The notes below the pieces were generated by a model. It was not told the DNA's origin and did no database searches. It saw nothing but the letters and a program-made list of their open reading frames with translations. Of a DNA stretch of 64,000 bases, positions 54,600-64,000 are shown piece after piece. The first letter of the stretch is position 1; each line of letters opens with the position of its first letter. The stretch is from Rhinopomastus cyanomelas (taxonomy: Eukaryota > Chordata > Aves > Bucerotiformes > Rhinopomastidae), in contig VXBP01000322.1 of the NCBI GenBank assembly GCA_013400115.1, forward strand, positions 547 to 64,546, given 5' to 3'. Position numbers and translations under genes: made by a program.

Positions 54600-54764
54600 C
54601 ATACCGTCAGTCAGGGTTAGAAGGGACCACAGGATCATCCAGTTCCAACTCCCCTGCCATGGGCAGGGACACCCCACCCTAGATCAGGCTGGCCAGAGCC
54701 TCATCCAGCCTGGCCTCAAACACCTCCAAGGACGGGGTCTCCACCACCCTCCCGGGCAACCCAT
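54600..54764 (-). mobile_element. CR1 type B copy, UTR part
   Basis: Antisense: ccgtcagtcagggttagaag, gggaccacaggatcatcc, agatcaggctggccagag, ccaccaccctcccgggc. Ends abruptly at caaccca, where the unidentified inverted repeat begins. Confidence 0.9.
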
Positions 54765-54770
54765 AATCCT

Positions 54771-54985
54771 TGTGGAGAGCTAATGGACAAAGACATTACT
54801 GTAAAAAATAAAGGATGAATCGTGCCATCACATCTCCTCAGCTGTAGAAAAGCAAAACCACCCCATTTTTCATATCAAGGCTGTTCTGCAGAACTGCCCT
54901 TCTTTTACACAAGCACCACAGTACCTCCCCCTCCTTTCTAAGCCACCATAAATTATGCTGTGGGTGCTCCCCATGAAGTTGCTAC
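54771..54985 (-). repeat. unidentified repeat, copy 2 (inverted partner at 51994-52182)
   Basis: Reverse-oriented partner: agagctaatggacaaagac, ctcagctgtagaaaagc, accaccccatttttcata, ttctgcagaactgccctt, ccataaattatgctgtgg. See 51994-52182. Confidence 0.85.
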
Positions 54986-56696
54986 CTGTACTTTTGCCAT
55001 TAATCTTGTCTCTACCTCTTCCTAGAGTATGATCCATCTTAGGCAGGAATGGCAGCGCTGTGGTCAGGGCTCTGCTCCCCCCAAGAGAGCATCACTCTTG
55101 TTAGCTGTAAAGTGTCCGTAACAATGCACCTTCTAATGATGCTCCCCTTTGGCTTTCAGCAGGCTCATAGCAAGGTTTGTACTCCATTTGCCTGTAATAA
55201 CTCAGCTGCCACCGTGCTGCTGCTCCTGACAGTTACGTCCTAACCAGGACTCTCCTGACTTTGCCCCAGCTGGAGCAGGGAGATGCAAAGTGACTGCCGT
55301 GCTCTGGGGAAGCGATAAGGGCTCACCTCTTCGGTGACCTGGAGTATTTCCACTGGGGACACGATAGGCAGCAGAAGAGCAGATGAGTTAGTGCTCCCTG
55401 CAGCTCCCTGGGGTGCTGTTATTCACTCCTTTTCCTCTACATCCTCCTGCAGACCTGAGCCCATACGTGGTTTGAGCCATGTTTACCACCTTAATCTCTT
55501 CCTTCAGTGGGCTGTGCAAAGAAAATGTGTTCCCCACGCTGGATACTCCAGACAAATAGGAGAACTCTTCAGCTGAGTGATTTCAGATGGTAAAATAATT
55601 GGTGTAACTGTACTTGGGTAGCTGTGTGTGGGCAGAATGCAGCCACAGCATTTATGCCCTTTGCCTCCAAAGGACACATCTCCACCCAGTAATCTACGAG
55701 AGCGTTTCTGCAGGCTCAGCCAGTGGAAAGAATTGATAAACACTTGAGCAGCCCTCATGCATATTTCATCTGGTAGGGAAGGGTGATGAGCATGCACACA
55801 CACACACCAGCAAGTACCTACAAGTCTCCTACTGTTATACTGGTCCATATCACACCCTTCCTACCTCACATATCAGAATGGGGGAGCAAGGGGGTGCAGC
55901 ATGATAAGGCAAAGGCTGTGTGTGGGATCCTTATTTCTGCTGGTCAGTAGTTGATTCTAGTAAAATACAGGTCAGGAGGCTGGTGTTCTCCAGAACCCAG
56001 CTGGACTCAGAGATATGTGTTTCAGAGATGAAGGTAACACTGGCAGGTCAGGATGAAGCTCAGCAGCAGCCCCATCAAGTACAGAAGCCGGTGCTTTGTT
56101 AAGAACAAAACAAATCGAGCCAAAGCATCCTTCCCCAAACAGCAGAACACAGACATCAGAGAACATCCTTTCCTGGAAACATTCATTTCTCATGAGACCA
56201 GGGCTCTTGTCTTCACCTCAGAAATTCCTGAATCCATCAGTCCAGCAAAGGTAACCCATCGTCCTCCCCCTCTTTTCTTCCCTTTCCATCTCTCTGTGCA
56301 GCAATAATCACCTACAAAACAGGCTGTGTTACGATGGCACGATGACATTTTATATCTTGATAAAGCTGACAGCCAACCTGCTGCAAAAGCTGCCTCCAAG
56401 CCCCCCATGCAAGGGCAAACCATCACCTCCCCCATGCATTCTACTAAGCAAGGAAGGTAGTCAGCCGTAAGGGAAACCTGGAGACTAAGTACTCAGGACA
56501 AGACAGTGTCCATGTTGAGATTTTGCTGCAAGAAGAGGGTGTTCCTGGACCAAACTGAACCCCTTCTTTTAGTTAAATGGAGGAAAGGCCCTGGTGAGAC
56601 CATCTTCACTGGCCTTGTCAATTCATTATATGTGGACAATATTGTCTCTTGACTTGTGAGTGGTTAAAAGTCTTCTCAAGATTTATAACCTGTCAC
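54986..56696. other. no recognised gene; short repeated segment at 55129-55176
   Basis: 1.7 kb with no gene recognised. 55129-55176 resembles 52585-52636. A short (ca)n run lies at 55793-55808. Frames below 115 codons without domains. Confidence 0.45.
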
Positions 56697-56987
56697 AGAT
56701 TCATAGACTCACCGAACATTAGGGGTTGAAAGGGACATTGAAAGATCATCCAGTCCAATCCCCATGGCACAACAGGATCCCGTAGATCCAGTTGCACAGG
56801 AACACATCCAGTAGTTTAAACTAGTAGTTTAAACTACTCAGGAGAAGGAGACTCCACAACACCCACTGAGCAGCCTGTTCCAGGGCTCTGTCACCCTCAC
56901 TGTGAAGAAGTTCCTTCTCATATTGATGTGGAACCTCCTATGTTCCAGCTCACACCTGTTGCTCTTTGTCCTATTATTGGATGACAC
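56697..56987 (-). mobile_element. CR1 type A copy, first of a head-to-tail pair
   Basis: Antisense copy from the tail (agattcatagactcaccg) to gatgacac. Its UTR/RT boundary carries a 13-base tandem duplicate (agtagtttaaact twice, 56810-56835), whose second unit plus three bases is a perfect 16-base palindrome (56823-56838). Confidence 0.93.
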
Positions 56988-57326
56988 CTGGTCACACAGG
57001 AACATATCGAGGAAGCTTTTAAACTTCTCCAGAGAAGGAGACTCCACAACCCCCCTGGGCAGCCCCTTCCAGTGCTCCATCACCCTCACCATGAAGAAGT
57101 TCCTTCTCACATTGATGTGGAACCTCCCATGTTCCAGCTCACACCCAGTGCCCCTTGTCCTATCATTAGATGACACTGAGTTGAGCCTGGCTCCATCCTC
57201 CTGACACCCACCCTTCACATATTTGTAGACATTAATGAGGTCACCCCTCAGTCTCCTCTTCTCCAAGCTGAAGAGACCCAGCTGCCTCAACCTTTTCTCA
57301 TCAGGGAGATGTTCCACTCCCTTGCA
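56988..57326 (-). mobile_element. CR1 type A copy, second of the pair, lacking the tail
   Basis: Antisense copy starting inside the UTR (tggtcacacaggaacatatc) and running to the KGVEHLPDEKRLRQLGLFSLEKRRL region. The reverse frame 57335-56838 stays open from this copy into the first one (FLCDQVSSNNRTKSNRCELEHRRFHINMRRNFF), which makes a 165-codon in-frame fusion of two RT tails. Confidence 0.93.
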
Positions 57327-58130
57327 AAGTTTCATTTCTTCCTATCAACAGCACAGAAGGAAGAATAAATTGTTATGGGGAGGTGTGAAGAACATTATAT
57401 GTCCTGTCTGCCTTCAGAAAGTAATCTTATCATTGTTTCTCTGACCCTTTAAAAATACACCCTTAGGAGAAACTTCAACAGAACTGAAAGGAAAGTGCAT
57501 GCAAAGCTGGTAGCCTTCAAAACTAAGGGGTCTCTGTCCCTCCTGCCAGGAGTCTGGGCAGCAGCTGGCACCAGGTACACCAGGAACCCTTCCCCAGAAA
57601 GTCAAGGAAAACTGTGCTGTGTTTTCTCATGTTCAAAGAGTTGCATCCCTTGCAAATGGAGCTGAGTTTACTGCTAAGTTTTTTACTAAAAACAGGAAAA
57701 AACAAACCCTACTTTGACAAAGGAGAGCAGTGATACCTACTTGTTAAAACATACCTAGAGTTTGAACAATTTGAGTCTTCTGGAGAAGCCTAGTGGGTTG
57801 CATCTCCCGTCTTGCTTTAACCTTCCCTCCCAGCCTGAGACTATTAATTTTTGACAGGTTGCAAGGTCTGGTTTAGGCTGATCTGATGGAGTGACCCATT
57901 TCTATTGCCTTGCTCCTCCTGCCACTCGCCTCTCCCACGGCCACTCTGGCTGACTCCCACAGCCCTGCTAATGGCTTTGTTATCGCAGCTCTTGGAAGAG
58001 CTTCTCAGCTCATAGGGAGTTTCAAAGTCATTCTGCCTGTCTCACACACCTCACAGGACACTCTAACACAAAATCTTCTCCTTGTCCCCAGGCTCTAGAG
58101 CCTTTGCTCCCTCAAAGCTGCAAAGTGTTT
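57327..58130. other. no recognised gene or repeat
   Basis: Single-copy-looking sequence. Confidence 0.5.
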
Positions 58131-58294
58131 CCCTGGGAAGGGAGGTTGTGGAGTCTCCTTCTCTGGAGATGTTTAAGACCCACCTGGATGTGTTCCTGTG
58201 CGACTTGGTCTGGGTGATCCTGCTGTGGCAGGGGGATTGGACCGGATGATCTTCCAACATCCCTTCCAATCCCTAATGTTCTGTGGTTCTGTGA
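58131..58294 (+). mobile_element. CR1 type A 3' end, short
   Basis: Sense from the EVVESPSLEMFKTHLDVFLCDLV codons to ccaatccctaatgttctgtg; gatgatcttccaacatccc replaces the usual ctttcgaggtccc. Confidence 0.92.
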
Positions 58295-58527
58295 CTACAG
58301 CAGACTGTACATGTCTGGGTAGGAGATTTTTCACAGAACAAGTGTGCAGCATCCTGCTAGGCTGTGAAGATGTCAGGATCTGTGCATTCTTGGACTCCTT
58401 TCATTGCTCATTGTGAGGAACAAGCTAAAAGCTCCAGAATTTGAGGGACTGTGCAAATCACTTTTTTTTTTTACCCTGGGATTAATCTTCTTCTTTTAGT
58501 GTTTTCTGGTGTTTGGTTAGGGACCTC
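58295..58527. other. no recognised gene or repeat
   Basis: Spacer with a T-run at 58461-58471. Confidence 0.4.
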
Positions 58528-58805
58528 AAATCATAGAATCATAGAATCATTAGGGATTGGAAAGGACCTTGAAAGATCATCTAGTCCAATCATAGAATCA
58601 TTAGGGATTGGAAGGGACCTTGAAAGATCATCCAGTCCAATCATAGAATCATTAGGGATTGGAAGGGACCTTGAAGGATCAACTAGTCCAATCATAGAAT
58701 CATTAGGGATTGGAAAGGACCTTGAAGGATCAACTAGTCCAATCCCTCTGCCACAGCAGGATCACCTAGACCAAGTCACACAGGAACACATCTAGGCAGT
58801 TCTTA
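58528..58805 (-). mobile_element. CR1 type A 3' end with terminal 51 bases repeated four times
   Basis: Antisense copy whose terminal 51 bases form an array (58538-58741) before the normal UTR (cctctgccacagcaggatc) continues to cacatctaggcag. See the repeat entry. Confidence 0.95.
58538..58741. repeat. 51-bp array built from CR1 3' ends, 4 units
   Basis: Units start at 58538, 58589, 58640 and 58691. Each holds one tail unit plus the last ~40 bases of the UTR (atcatagaatcattagggat to ctagtcca). Two sub-variants alternate: ggaaagg/ggaaggg, and aaagatcat/aaggatcaac. Units 3 and 4 share aaggatcaact, so the array grew by duplication. The forward frame shows a 17-residue repeat (IIESLGIGRDLERSSSP), with no coding meaning. 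Confidence 0.97.
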
Positions 58806-59936
58806 TATCACGAAAAGGTTTAGATTTTTTATACCTTCTACTAGGGCCAGCTGAAAGAGCTTTGAGCTGCATTATTGATTCTGATCTAATATGGTATCAA
58901 TATGATTTTACAGTGTAGATAGAACAGGTGCCATGATCAGCTCCAACACTACCTGTTAATGTTAGCCCAGATGATTTTCTATTGTATAACGTGATCACAA
59001 TTGGACAAGGTCCTTCCTTGGCTCCTCACACGAGCAGGTGTGTGTTTTTTATGTTCTCAAGCCTAATCAATATGTCCTGTTTTATTGGGGTGGTGACAGA
59101 GTCACTGCCAAAGGACTGATGAGGCTAAATGCTTCGTGCTGCTGTTTCACCATCCATTTCTGTGCAATGGCTGTCATTCTGGAGAGATTAGGTATTGTAC
59201 GTTGAGGAACACACTCATGGCCCTTTTGTGTTTGCCTTCATAATGACAACAACAGTGACAAAAGGACTGGTGGGAGCAGTAATACAAGCAGTAATAAACA
59301 TCTAAATACCTGTCCTGTGTAGCATCCTCCTGCTCTGTGTAAACGCTGGTCATCTTTTGTCTTCGGCGAGCTCCAAGATGCTCCACGTTTCCAAGCTGTC
59401 CTTCACAGATACTCCTTTCAAGGTTGAGGTGTTGTTGGAAGTGAACAGCAGTAGCTTTGAAATATATTATTTAAGCTGGGGAGTGACACACACCCTACCC
59501 TACTCCTGTGAGAGTAGCTGTGCAGTCACTTAATGAGGTAGCTGAAGACATCCCCGGTCCTTTCCTCGCTTTGAGCCCAGATGCCAGAGGCAAAACGGCG
59601 AGCGTTGCTTCCGCGTGTGCTGAAAGGGTCACTTTTGACTTGCTGAGCTGTTAAATCCTGTCTCCTTTGTTCTGCAATCCAAGGCCAAAGCACTGTAGTA
59701 GTAGTTTCTGCTGAGAAGCACAGCCTTGTAAAATGGGGTGTTATGGTGAATATAAACTTGACCATATTCTGCTCCCTTTGGAGTGCAGGACATATCTCTC
59801 CAAGAAGGTAGCTGGGTCTCTAACCCAACTGCCTGCTGTTATTCATGCAGAGTAGCAACCAGAACACAACTATTCCAGTGGTGCTCATCTCCTGCTCCAG
59901 TAGCACTGAAACAGAGGCAGAGGAGTATTACGTAGT
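58806..59936. other. no recognised gene or repeat
   Basis: Repeat-free, AT-rich stretch (58850-59000 especially). Confidence 0.5.
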
Positions 59937-60232
59937 GATCATAGAATCACAGGATCGTTAGGGATTAGAAGGGACCTCGAAAGATCATCCAGTCCAATCC
60001 TGCTGACAGAGCACAATCATCTAGACCAAGTCACACAGGAACACATCCAAGAGGGTTTTAAACATCTCCAGTGAAGGAGACTCCACAACCTTCCTGGGCA
60101 GCCACTTCCAGTGCTGTCACCCTCACTGGGAAGAAGTTCCTTCTCATATTTAGAGACATTAATGAGGTCACCCCTCAGTCTCCTCTTTTCCAAGCTAAAG
60201 AGACCCAGCTCCCTCAGCCTTTCTTTATAAGG
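59937..60232 (-). mobile_element. CR1 type A copy with microhomology deletion
   Basis: Antisense copy from gatcatagaatcacagg to ccctcagcctttctttataa. About 130 bases encoding YVKGGCQEDG to FHIN are missing: ttctcatatt joins directly to tagagacattaatgagg. The six bases catatt occur at both normal sites, so the deletion is between short direct repeats. Confidence 0.94.
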
Positions 60233-61188
60233 AATCTTTGCATTCAAGCTACTGCTGCCAAGTATCTGCAACAAGGAACTCTCTATCTACCCCAAAAGAT
60301 GTCTTTATGCGAGAAGCTCGTTTCCTTCTTAAACAAGGCTGTGTCTTCTGCAAGGTGCTTTCTTTACAATACACAGACTCAAAGAAGGCTCCAGGAGAAG
60401 ACACTCTGTGTAACGTCCCTGCATGTCAGAACACGTGCTCAGAGAGAATCCTTACAAACTCTCCAGCTAACACTTGGATATGCCTGGAATTCTACACACA
60501 GGGTGGGTGTCACATGAACAAGGGAGAATTCATCCATGAGATAAGTTACAGATTTGTGATGCACAGCCCATTAGGTTCTGTTATTTGATTCTCCAAGTTT
60601 TCAACGAAGACAGATTGCCAAACGGGAGAAGAGGCAACGAAAATCCAGTCAATTTATTCTGAAGGACGACCGGTTCTTCCCACACGGCACCGTGTTGGGG
60701 CAAGCCTGCCTTAAATCGGGGCGTATGCAAAGGGTTTACTGAGCAGTCCACATCCAGCCATATTTATTCCATCAAAGCAAATAAAAACTCATCCACAAAT
60801 TGGAAGCTCCACTCATTAATCTAATGAGAGTTGTTCTTTCTTCCCATTTCACGTTCATGCCTGTTGGGGACAAGAAGGCTTCTCGTTTTATCATCGTTGT
60901 CCATACAGCCACCCCACACCCAGGAATCTGTGATGACTGCATTTTTGAAAGAGTGTCTCCCCAGGGACTGTAATTATTCATCTTTCAGGAGACACAAGAT
61001 CTATAATACACAAGTGCTGCAGACAAGAACTAGTTTACAGGTTTATCTCATGACTGAAAGTATAATCCATCTTCCCTGGCATGATTTAGGAGGAGCTGCA
61101 TCAGAAAAGAAAGAAAGTGGGTCAGCCCCATTTCAACTTGTATTCCCTTGATTGGAAAGGTCCTATTCCTTCAATTTCTCATTGAAGG
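60233..61188. other. no recognised gene or repeat
   Basis: Frames of 148 and 116 codons (60071-60517, 60238-60588) overlap. The first begins in the CR1. Neither shows a known domain. Confidence 0.45.
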
Positions 61189-61211
61189 GAATCATAGAAT
61201 CACAGAATCAT
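61189..61211 (-). mobile_element. isolated CR1 tail units
   Basis: gaatcatagaatcacagaat plus cat: about three octamer units with no UTR attached, 40 bases ahead of a complete antisense copy. Confidence 0.6.
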
Positions 61212-61252
61212 GTGAGAAATAATGCTTGAGTGAGCAGAAGGATCATGAAATA

Positions 61253-61531
61253 GGATCATAGAATCATTAGGAATTGGAAGGACCTCGAGAGATCATCTAG
61301 TCCATCCCCCTGACACAGCAGGATCACCTAGACCAAGTCTCACAAGAACACATCCAGGTGGGTCTTAAACCTCTCCAGAGAAGGAGACTCCACAACCTCC
61401 CTGGGCAGCCTGTTCCAGTGCTCTGTCACCCTCACTGGGAAGAAGTTCCTTCTGATATTTACACGGAACCACCTATGTTCCAGCTGACACCCATTGCCCC
61501 TTGTCCTATCACCAGATGACACTGAGAAGAG
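61253..61531 (-). mobile_element. CR1 type A 3' end
   Basis: Antisense copy. The reverse frame reads HLFSVSSGDRTRGNGCQLEHRWFRVNIRRNFFPVRVTEHWNRLPREVVESPSLERFKTHLDVFL without a stop. Confidence 0.94.
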
Positions 61532-61655
61532 ATGGACCCTGTATTTCCTGTGTCCTGCAGCACCCCTTGCAGCCACTGGGATTGTGACTGCACCAGGTTT
61601 GGACTCACTGCAAGCTTTCTTTCCCCAGAAGTGACCCCTCCTGTCTTCACCTTTG

Positions 61656-61760
61656 CCCACCTGGATACGTTCCTGTGCGACTGGAATCTGATCTAAGGGT
61701 TGGGGGATTGGACTGGATGATCCTTTGAGACCCCTTCCAATCCCTAACGTTCTGTGATTA
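61656..61760 (+). mobile_element. CR1 type A terminal UTR
   Basis: Sense: cccacctggatacgttcctg to ccaatccctaacgttctgtg, with ctggaatctgatctaagg replacing part of the usual UTR. It faces the antisense copy before it, but their variants differ, so they are independent insertions. Confidence 0.9.
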
Positions 61761-62074
61761 GCAAGCAGACCAGTGAAGTTCTGCTTCAGATGGAGATAGT
61801 GGAGATATGTAAACCTCATCATCTCCATGACTGAAGAATCAAGCTATTGTTAGAGAACTTGCCTACAGTAACGAGATTTCCTTCATGGTCAAATGCTGGC
61901 ATCAGCCTCTGAATAAGGATCCCTAAGATTCCCATGCTTCCTTCAGTTAGTGATACCTCAAGACACTTTCTGGTGTCTCGTCCTTCCTCTTCTCCTAACA
62001 AGTCAGTCATCTCTGTCACCACCAAGTAACTCTACTGCTACCACTGCAAGTTCATTCTGTAGATGGACTTTGGT
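61761..62074. other. no recognised gene or repeat
   Basis: Spacer; nothing recognised. Confidence 0.5.
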
Positions 62075-62213
62075 CGGCTCCCTCAGCCTTTCTTCCTCAG
62101 AGAGATACTCCACTCCATCATCTTGGGTTGGGTTCTTTCAAGCAGTTCTGTGCCCATCTTGAACTGAGAAGCCCAGAACGAGACACAATATTCCAGATGT
62201 TCCAGATGTGGGG
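62075..62213 (-). mobile_element. CR1 internal fragment lacking the 3' end
   Basis: Antisense piece around the HLPYEERLRELG to QFW region: ggctccctcagcctttcttc, gatactccactccatcatc, agcagttctgtgcccatc, cacaatattccagatg. The last short motif (ttccagatg) is doubled. Confidence 0.85.
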
Positions 62214-62885
62214 ATTCCTTCACCCCCACATCCCTCTAGTTTCCATGTATACTGAAATCCCCACCTTAGACAACCCATTCCTCTGTGTCCTCCCCTCTCG
62301 TGCTGCAATAGCCACCAGCATTTCCTAAAGGGTAGACATAGCTCCTCTTTCTGGTTCTGAGACACAACCTGCTGCTCAGCTGCTCCGAGGGATGTGCACT
62401 TTTTGTACAAACCTTGCTCAAATCTGCTTTCTGCAGGCTGACACAGAGCCATGCCTGGTTAAAGGGCACCGAGTGTCGTCCAGAAAAGGTAATAAAGGAC
62501 AGCTAACACAGAGCACAGGATCTCCAGCAGCAGGTACGTTGGGTAGATTAGGAAGCAAGCAGGGGTCCTGGGTGCTCACGCTTCAAAGCACTTCAAACCA
62601 CTACAGTTGGACAGGCAAGGACAACTAAACCGCGCTCCAAACGTCTACTTTTAAGGATCTGACCTTCTGCTGATGTGGTGGCTGGCATTATTAATTCTGA
62701 AAGCAACTGAAGGAGCATATCTGTCTGCATTGCTTTTGCTATCAGAGATTAAATCAGTTCTGCTGAGACTTTGCAGGTGAAAGTCCAAAAACTCTTAACA
62801 CACCAGTTCAAAGTTGCAAATAGCAGACTTAAAGGGTTTGAATCCAACCGCTGCTACTCTGGTTATTGCAGCTGTAGCTTATAAA
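62214..62885. other. no recognised gene or repeat
   Basis: Single-copy-looking sequence. Confidence 0.5.
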
Positions 62886-63093
62886 TAGAATCACAAATCA
62901 TAGAATCATTCAGGGTGGAAAAGACCCTTGGGATCATCAAGTCCAACCATCAGTCCTACTCTATAGGTTCCCCCCTAAACCAGATCTCCCAACGCTACAT
63001 CTAAGCGACTTCTCAACACATGCAGGAATGGAGACTCAACCACCACTCTGGACAGACAATTCCAGTGCCTGACCACTCCAGGAAGAATTTCTT
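62886..63093 (-). mobile_element. CR1 type C 3' end
   Basis: Antisense: tagaatcacaaatcatagaa, ttcagggtggaaaagaccct, gggatcatcaagtccaacca, ccagtgcctgaccactcc, ggaagaatttctt. It stops where a type A copy begins. Confidence 0.88.
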
Positions 63094-63477
63094 ATCATAG
63101 AATCATAGAATCACTAGGGATTGGAAGGGATCTCAAAAGATCATCTAGTCCCATCACCTTGCCACAGCAGGATCACCCAGACCAAGTCACACAGGAACAC
63201 ATCTAAGAAGGTCTTAAACGTCTCCAGAGAAGGAGACTCCACAACCTCCCTGGGCAGCCTGTTCCAGTGCTCTGTCACCCTCACTGGGAAGAAGTTCCTT
63301 CTCATATTGATGTGGAACCTTCTATGTTCCAGCTGACCCCCGTTGCCCCTTGTCCCATCACTAGATGACATTGAGCAGAGCCTGGCTCCATCCTCTTAAC
63401 GCCCACCCTTCAAATATTTATAGACATTAATGAGGTCACACTTCAGTCTCCTCTTCTCCAAGCTAACGAGACCCAGA
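63094..63477 (-). mobile_element. CR1 type A 3' end
   Basis: Antisense copy with two tail units. The reverse frame 63371-63141 reads MSSSDGTRGNGGQLEHRRFHINMRRNFFPVRVTEHWNRLPREVVESPSLETFKTFLDVFLCDLV. It ends at the LSLEKRR region (ccaagctaacgagacccag). Confidence 0.94.
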
Positions 63478-63811
63478 CCATTTTAATGGGTCCCAAGACT
63501 TTCAGCACACAAAACCAACACACAACTAAGCTCAGCTTTGGGCCTCACCTACTCATATCTCATCCCTCCAATTATATCATTCTCCCAAAATCCTAACTAA
63601 TGTATTTCTTCTAAATCCGAAACCTTTGATGTTTTCAGCTCACCCTCCTCCTCATGCAATTCTAGGGTGGCAAAGTGTGGCAGTCATTGATTTGCCTGGA
63701 CTCGGTGCATTGCTAGTTCTCCATCTCTGCCTCCTGTGTCACTACAGTTTCTCCCTGACATCCATCTTTCTCTGACATTTTTCTAGGAAGCTGACTACTG
63801 TGCTTCATTTT
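63478..63811. other. no recognised gene or repeat
   Basis: Spacer; nothing recognised. Confidence 0.5.
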
Positions 63812-64000
63812 GAAGAGTGAGTGTGAGGAGAATGGAGCCAGGCTCTGCTCAGTGTCATCTAGTGATGGGATGAGGGGAAATGAGTGTCAGCTGGAACATA
63901 GAAGGTTCCACATCAATATGAGAAGGAACTTCTTCCCAGTGAGGGTGACAGAGCACTGGAAGGGGCTGCCCAGGGGGGTTGTGGAGTCTCCTTCACTGGA
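63812..64000 (+). mobile_element. CR1 type A copy, cut by window end
   Basis: Sense copy starting at the GGCEENGARLCS region (agtgagtgtgaggagaatgg) and running off the window at the VVESPSL codons. Confidence 0.93.

Noticed and set aside
61253..61760. Inverted CR1 pair as an inverted duplicate like 24417-24795
   Set aside because: The two arms carry different variants, including a different UTR in the sense arm, so they look like independent insertions.
1..64000. Endogenous retrovirus or LTR element
   Set aside because: I looked for paired LTRs, primer-binding sites and gag/pol motifs. The only RT text is of CR1 type. The unexplained inverted repeat at 52 and 54.9 kb lacks evidence of LTR ends.

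Overview
This window reads as vertebrate, almost certainly avian, non-coding DNA (intergenic or intronic). I find no protein-coding exon, no intact gene and no functional RNA gene that I can defend. The sequence is packed with 3' ends of CR1 LINE retrotransposons. Sense copies finish with the motif cccttccaatccctaatg plus a short octamer-like tail (attctatg repeats), which is the usual end of a CR1. Antisense copies start with the mirror of it. By eye about sixty pieces of one young-looking group cover roughly 14 kb (about a fifth of the window). Older CR1 groups add about 6 kb. That is far above the several percent typical of chicken or songbirds and is closer to what is known for woodpeckers and their relatives or hornbills/hoopoes. 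The lineage call is inference.

I sort the CR1 copies into four working types, defined only from this window. Type A: young, 3' end cccttccaatccctaatg, encoding the C-terminal reverse-transcriptase (RT) tail with motifs such as LPYEERLRELGLLSLEKRRL, GGCQEDGARLCS, FHINMRRNFFPVRVTEHW and VVESPSLEMFKTHLDVFL. Type B: antisense start gttagaagggaccacagg, protein motifs LCYEARLRELGLFSLEKRRL and YLKGATKRLGR. Type C: older, 3' end ggtcttttccaacct. Type D: other degraded CR1. All copies are 5'-truncated and most also carry stops, frameshifts or deletions, so none can encode an active enzyme. Open frames of 100 to 191 codons in the window are mostly relics of this RT tail.

Layout: 1-12 kb has scattered short CR1 ends. 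A 21-bp minisatellite lies at 12.7 kb. 13.4-18.2 kb has two nested CR1 insertions, a 23-bp minisatellite and stacked CR1 3' ends. 19.5-24.8 kb is CR1-rich, with a perfect 90-bp duplication inside an old RT remnant and an inverted duplicate of a type A end. 26.2-32.9 kb holds several of the longest copies and a 25-bp minisatellite. 33-39 kb has two type B copies, a long polypurine tract with the only N, and an ancient tRNA-derived SINE remnant. 40-46.8 kb has two more nested insertions. 49.3-50.0 kb has a CR1 between 65-bp direct repeats. 51.9-55.2 kb contains a non-CR1 sequence present twice in opposite orientation. 56.7-63.5 kb is again CR1-rich, with a fourfold 51-bp array made of CR1 3' ends at 58.5 kb.

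Nothing here looks like a multi-gene system. The most interesting material is structural: reiterated CR1 3' ends, a recurrent A/B chimera, inverted duplicates, nested insertions that order the CR1 types in time, and the unidentified inverted repeat. Coordinates of repeat boundaries are read by eye and are usually good to about 5-15 bases.
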